This document shows positions 6,369 to 7,187 of a stretch of 7,187 nt of DNA, in pieces. The notes under the pieces were generated by a model. The model saw only the letters and a list, made by a program, of their open reading frames with translations, was not told the DNA's origin and ran no database searches. This DNA comes from Flavobacteriales bacterium. Lineage in GTDB: Bacteria; Bacteroidota; Bacteroidia; Flavobacteriales_D; Parvicellaceae. The translations under genes were made by a program, and so were the position numbers. The stretch covers positions 1-7,187 of the forward strand of contig WFNC01000037.1 in assembly GCA_015488785.1 (NCBI GenBank), written 5' to 3'. Position 1 is the stretch's first letter; the number at the start of each line of letters is the position of its first letter.

Positions 6369-7187
6369 TTATGTTAATGTTTTATAAATTGTTTGCTCTA
6401 TATCTTTTACTCTTACCTCTCCACTTATAAGACTTGGTAATAGGGTGTTGCGGAGTGTAGTTAGGGTTAATATTTCTTTTGAATTACTATTAATCATTTC
6501 AAACAAAGCAAGTATCTCATTTTGAAAATTAATCGCTACTGATTTTTCTGGAATAATAACTTTAATTGACTTTACTGTTTTAGAATTTACAGCGGTTGCA
6601 ATTGAAGAGGTACTACCTAGAGAGTTATAATCAAATGCTTTTAATGCTAAGTATAAAAATTCACTACTTATTACAGCCTCAGAATTATTAACAAAATGAG
6701 CAATCGCTTCATTTGTAACCATTTTTTCAGTTGTAATTGCAACTCTTCCTACGGTCAATTTAAAGCTTAGAATAACAGTATTAGCAGGAACTATTGGAAC
6801 TTTTTTAATTATTATAGCTTCTTTAGTTAAATATTCTGAAGTCTTAGATATAAAAACACCAGCTTTACCCATATCCTTAATCGAAATCCATTTAACACCA
6901 TCTACTGTTGAAAACCATTCTGCTTCTTTTCTTGGAGGTGTTCTTCCTATTTTAACGTCAAATTCTTCCTCCAATCGCTTCACCTCCCAACCCACAGGAA
7001 TTTTTCCCAATTCAGAATCCACAAACTCACCATCTTGGAAAGGTCCAAAGTCCACAAACCAATGTTTATAGAGCGCCATAGCCATATCTTCTAAGGTTTT
7101 ATTGGTTTGGAGGTTGAGCTCTATTTTATCATCAATTGCTGATAGTATGGATGCTATGGCTTTTTGTTCTTTGAGTGGGGGTAACTG
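6369..7187 (-). CDS. hsdS: Type I restriction specificity subunit HsdS, C-terminal part (5' end outside window)
   Basis: The frame is open through the right edge, so the ATG at 7085 is internal and not the start; 272 residues are visible. They begin in the central conserved region (QLPPLKEQKAIASILSAIDD) and its coiled-coil spacer ending NKTLEDMAMALYKHWFVDF (29-47). The second target recognition domain follows (about 60-215), with the GKIPVGWEVKRL opening, GRTPPRKE (81-88) and WISIKDMG (100-107). Last comes the C-terminal conserved helix (220-260) ending LRNTLLPSLISGEVRV. The two helical regions set the spacing between half-sites and bind the two HsdM subunits; the second domain reads one half of the bipartite DNA target. 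The first recognition domain and hsdM should lie beyond 7187. No frameshift is seen in the visible part. Confidence 0.93.
   Translation of the reverse strand, partial: QLPPLKEQKAIASILSAIDDKIELNLQTNKTLEDMAMALYKHWFVDFGPFQDGEFVDSELGKIPVGWEVKRLEEEFDVKIGRTPPRKEAEWFSTVDGVKWISIKDMGKAGVFISKTSEYLTKEAIIIKKVPIVPANTVILSFKLTVGRVAITTEKMVTNEAIAHFVNNSEAVISSEFLYLALKAFDYNSLGSTSSIATAVNSKTVKSIKVIIPEKSVAINFQNEILALFEMINSNSKEILTLTTLRNTLLPSLISGEVRVKDIEQTIYKTLT

Noticed and set aside
6369..7085. hsdS starting at the ATG at 7085
   Set aside because: The frame continues upstream to the window edge and codes for the conserved central region of HsdS, so this ATG is internal.

Overview
The window looks like chromosomal DNA from a member of the Bacteroidota, probably of the Flavobacteriia or Cytophagia type. 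It is AT-rich, start codons lack clear Shine-Dalgarno sequences, and the left edge carries a GIY-YIG nuclease gene running into a tRNA-like remnant, a pattern I associate with this phylum. The assignment is an inference; there is no rRNA or marker gene here to prove it.

Left edge (1-396): the 3' end of a GIY-YIG nuclease gene on the + strand. Its last codons overlap a 74-nt sequence that folds like a decayed tRNA (122-195), followed by a good intrinsic terminator (207-234). The rest, up to 396, is non-coding and holds the probable terminator of the leftward operon beside it.

Middle-left (397-2276): a two-gene leftward unit. A stand-alone HipA-like kinase (1240-2052) is followed after 6 nt by a DUF3037-type protein (397-1233). 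This pairing recurs in bacteria, but its function is not established to my knowledge. The spacer upstream (2053-2276) holds a possible 36-codon ORF, a short perfect inverted repeat and no recognisable promoter.

Right (2277-7187): a leftward type I restriction-modification operon, read as hsdS (cut by the window edge), then an unrecognised 346-aa gene, then hsdR (1000 aa, intact motifs). hsdM is expected just beyond the right edge. The 346-aa protein sits only 10 nt upstream of hsdR and has a HEPN-like N-terminal pattern. It is the best candidate for an undescribed component: a possible second effector or regulator tied to the restriction enzyme.

All complete genes read leftward. Together they look like a small defence or accessory island, with a type I R-M system and an extra gene beside a HipA-like kinase pair and, across a boundary, a tRNA-linked nuclease module. 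The kinase pair and the 346-aa gene are visibly more AT-rich than hsdR, which suggests mosaic assembly.
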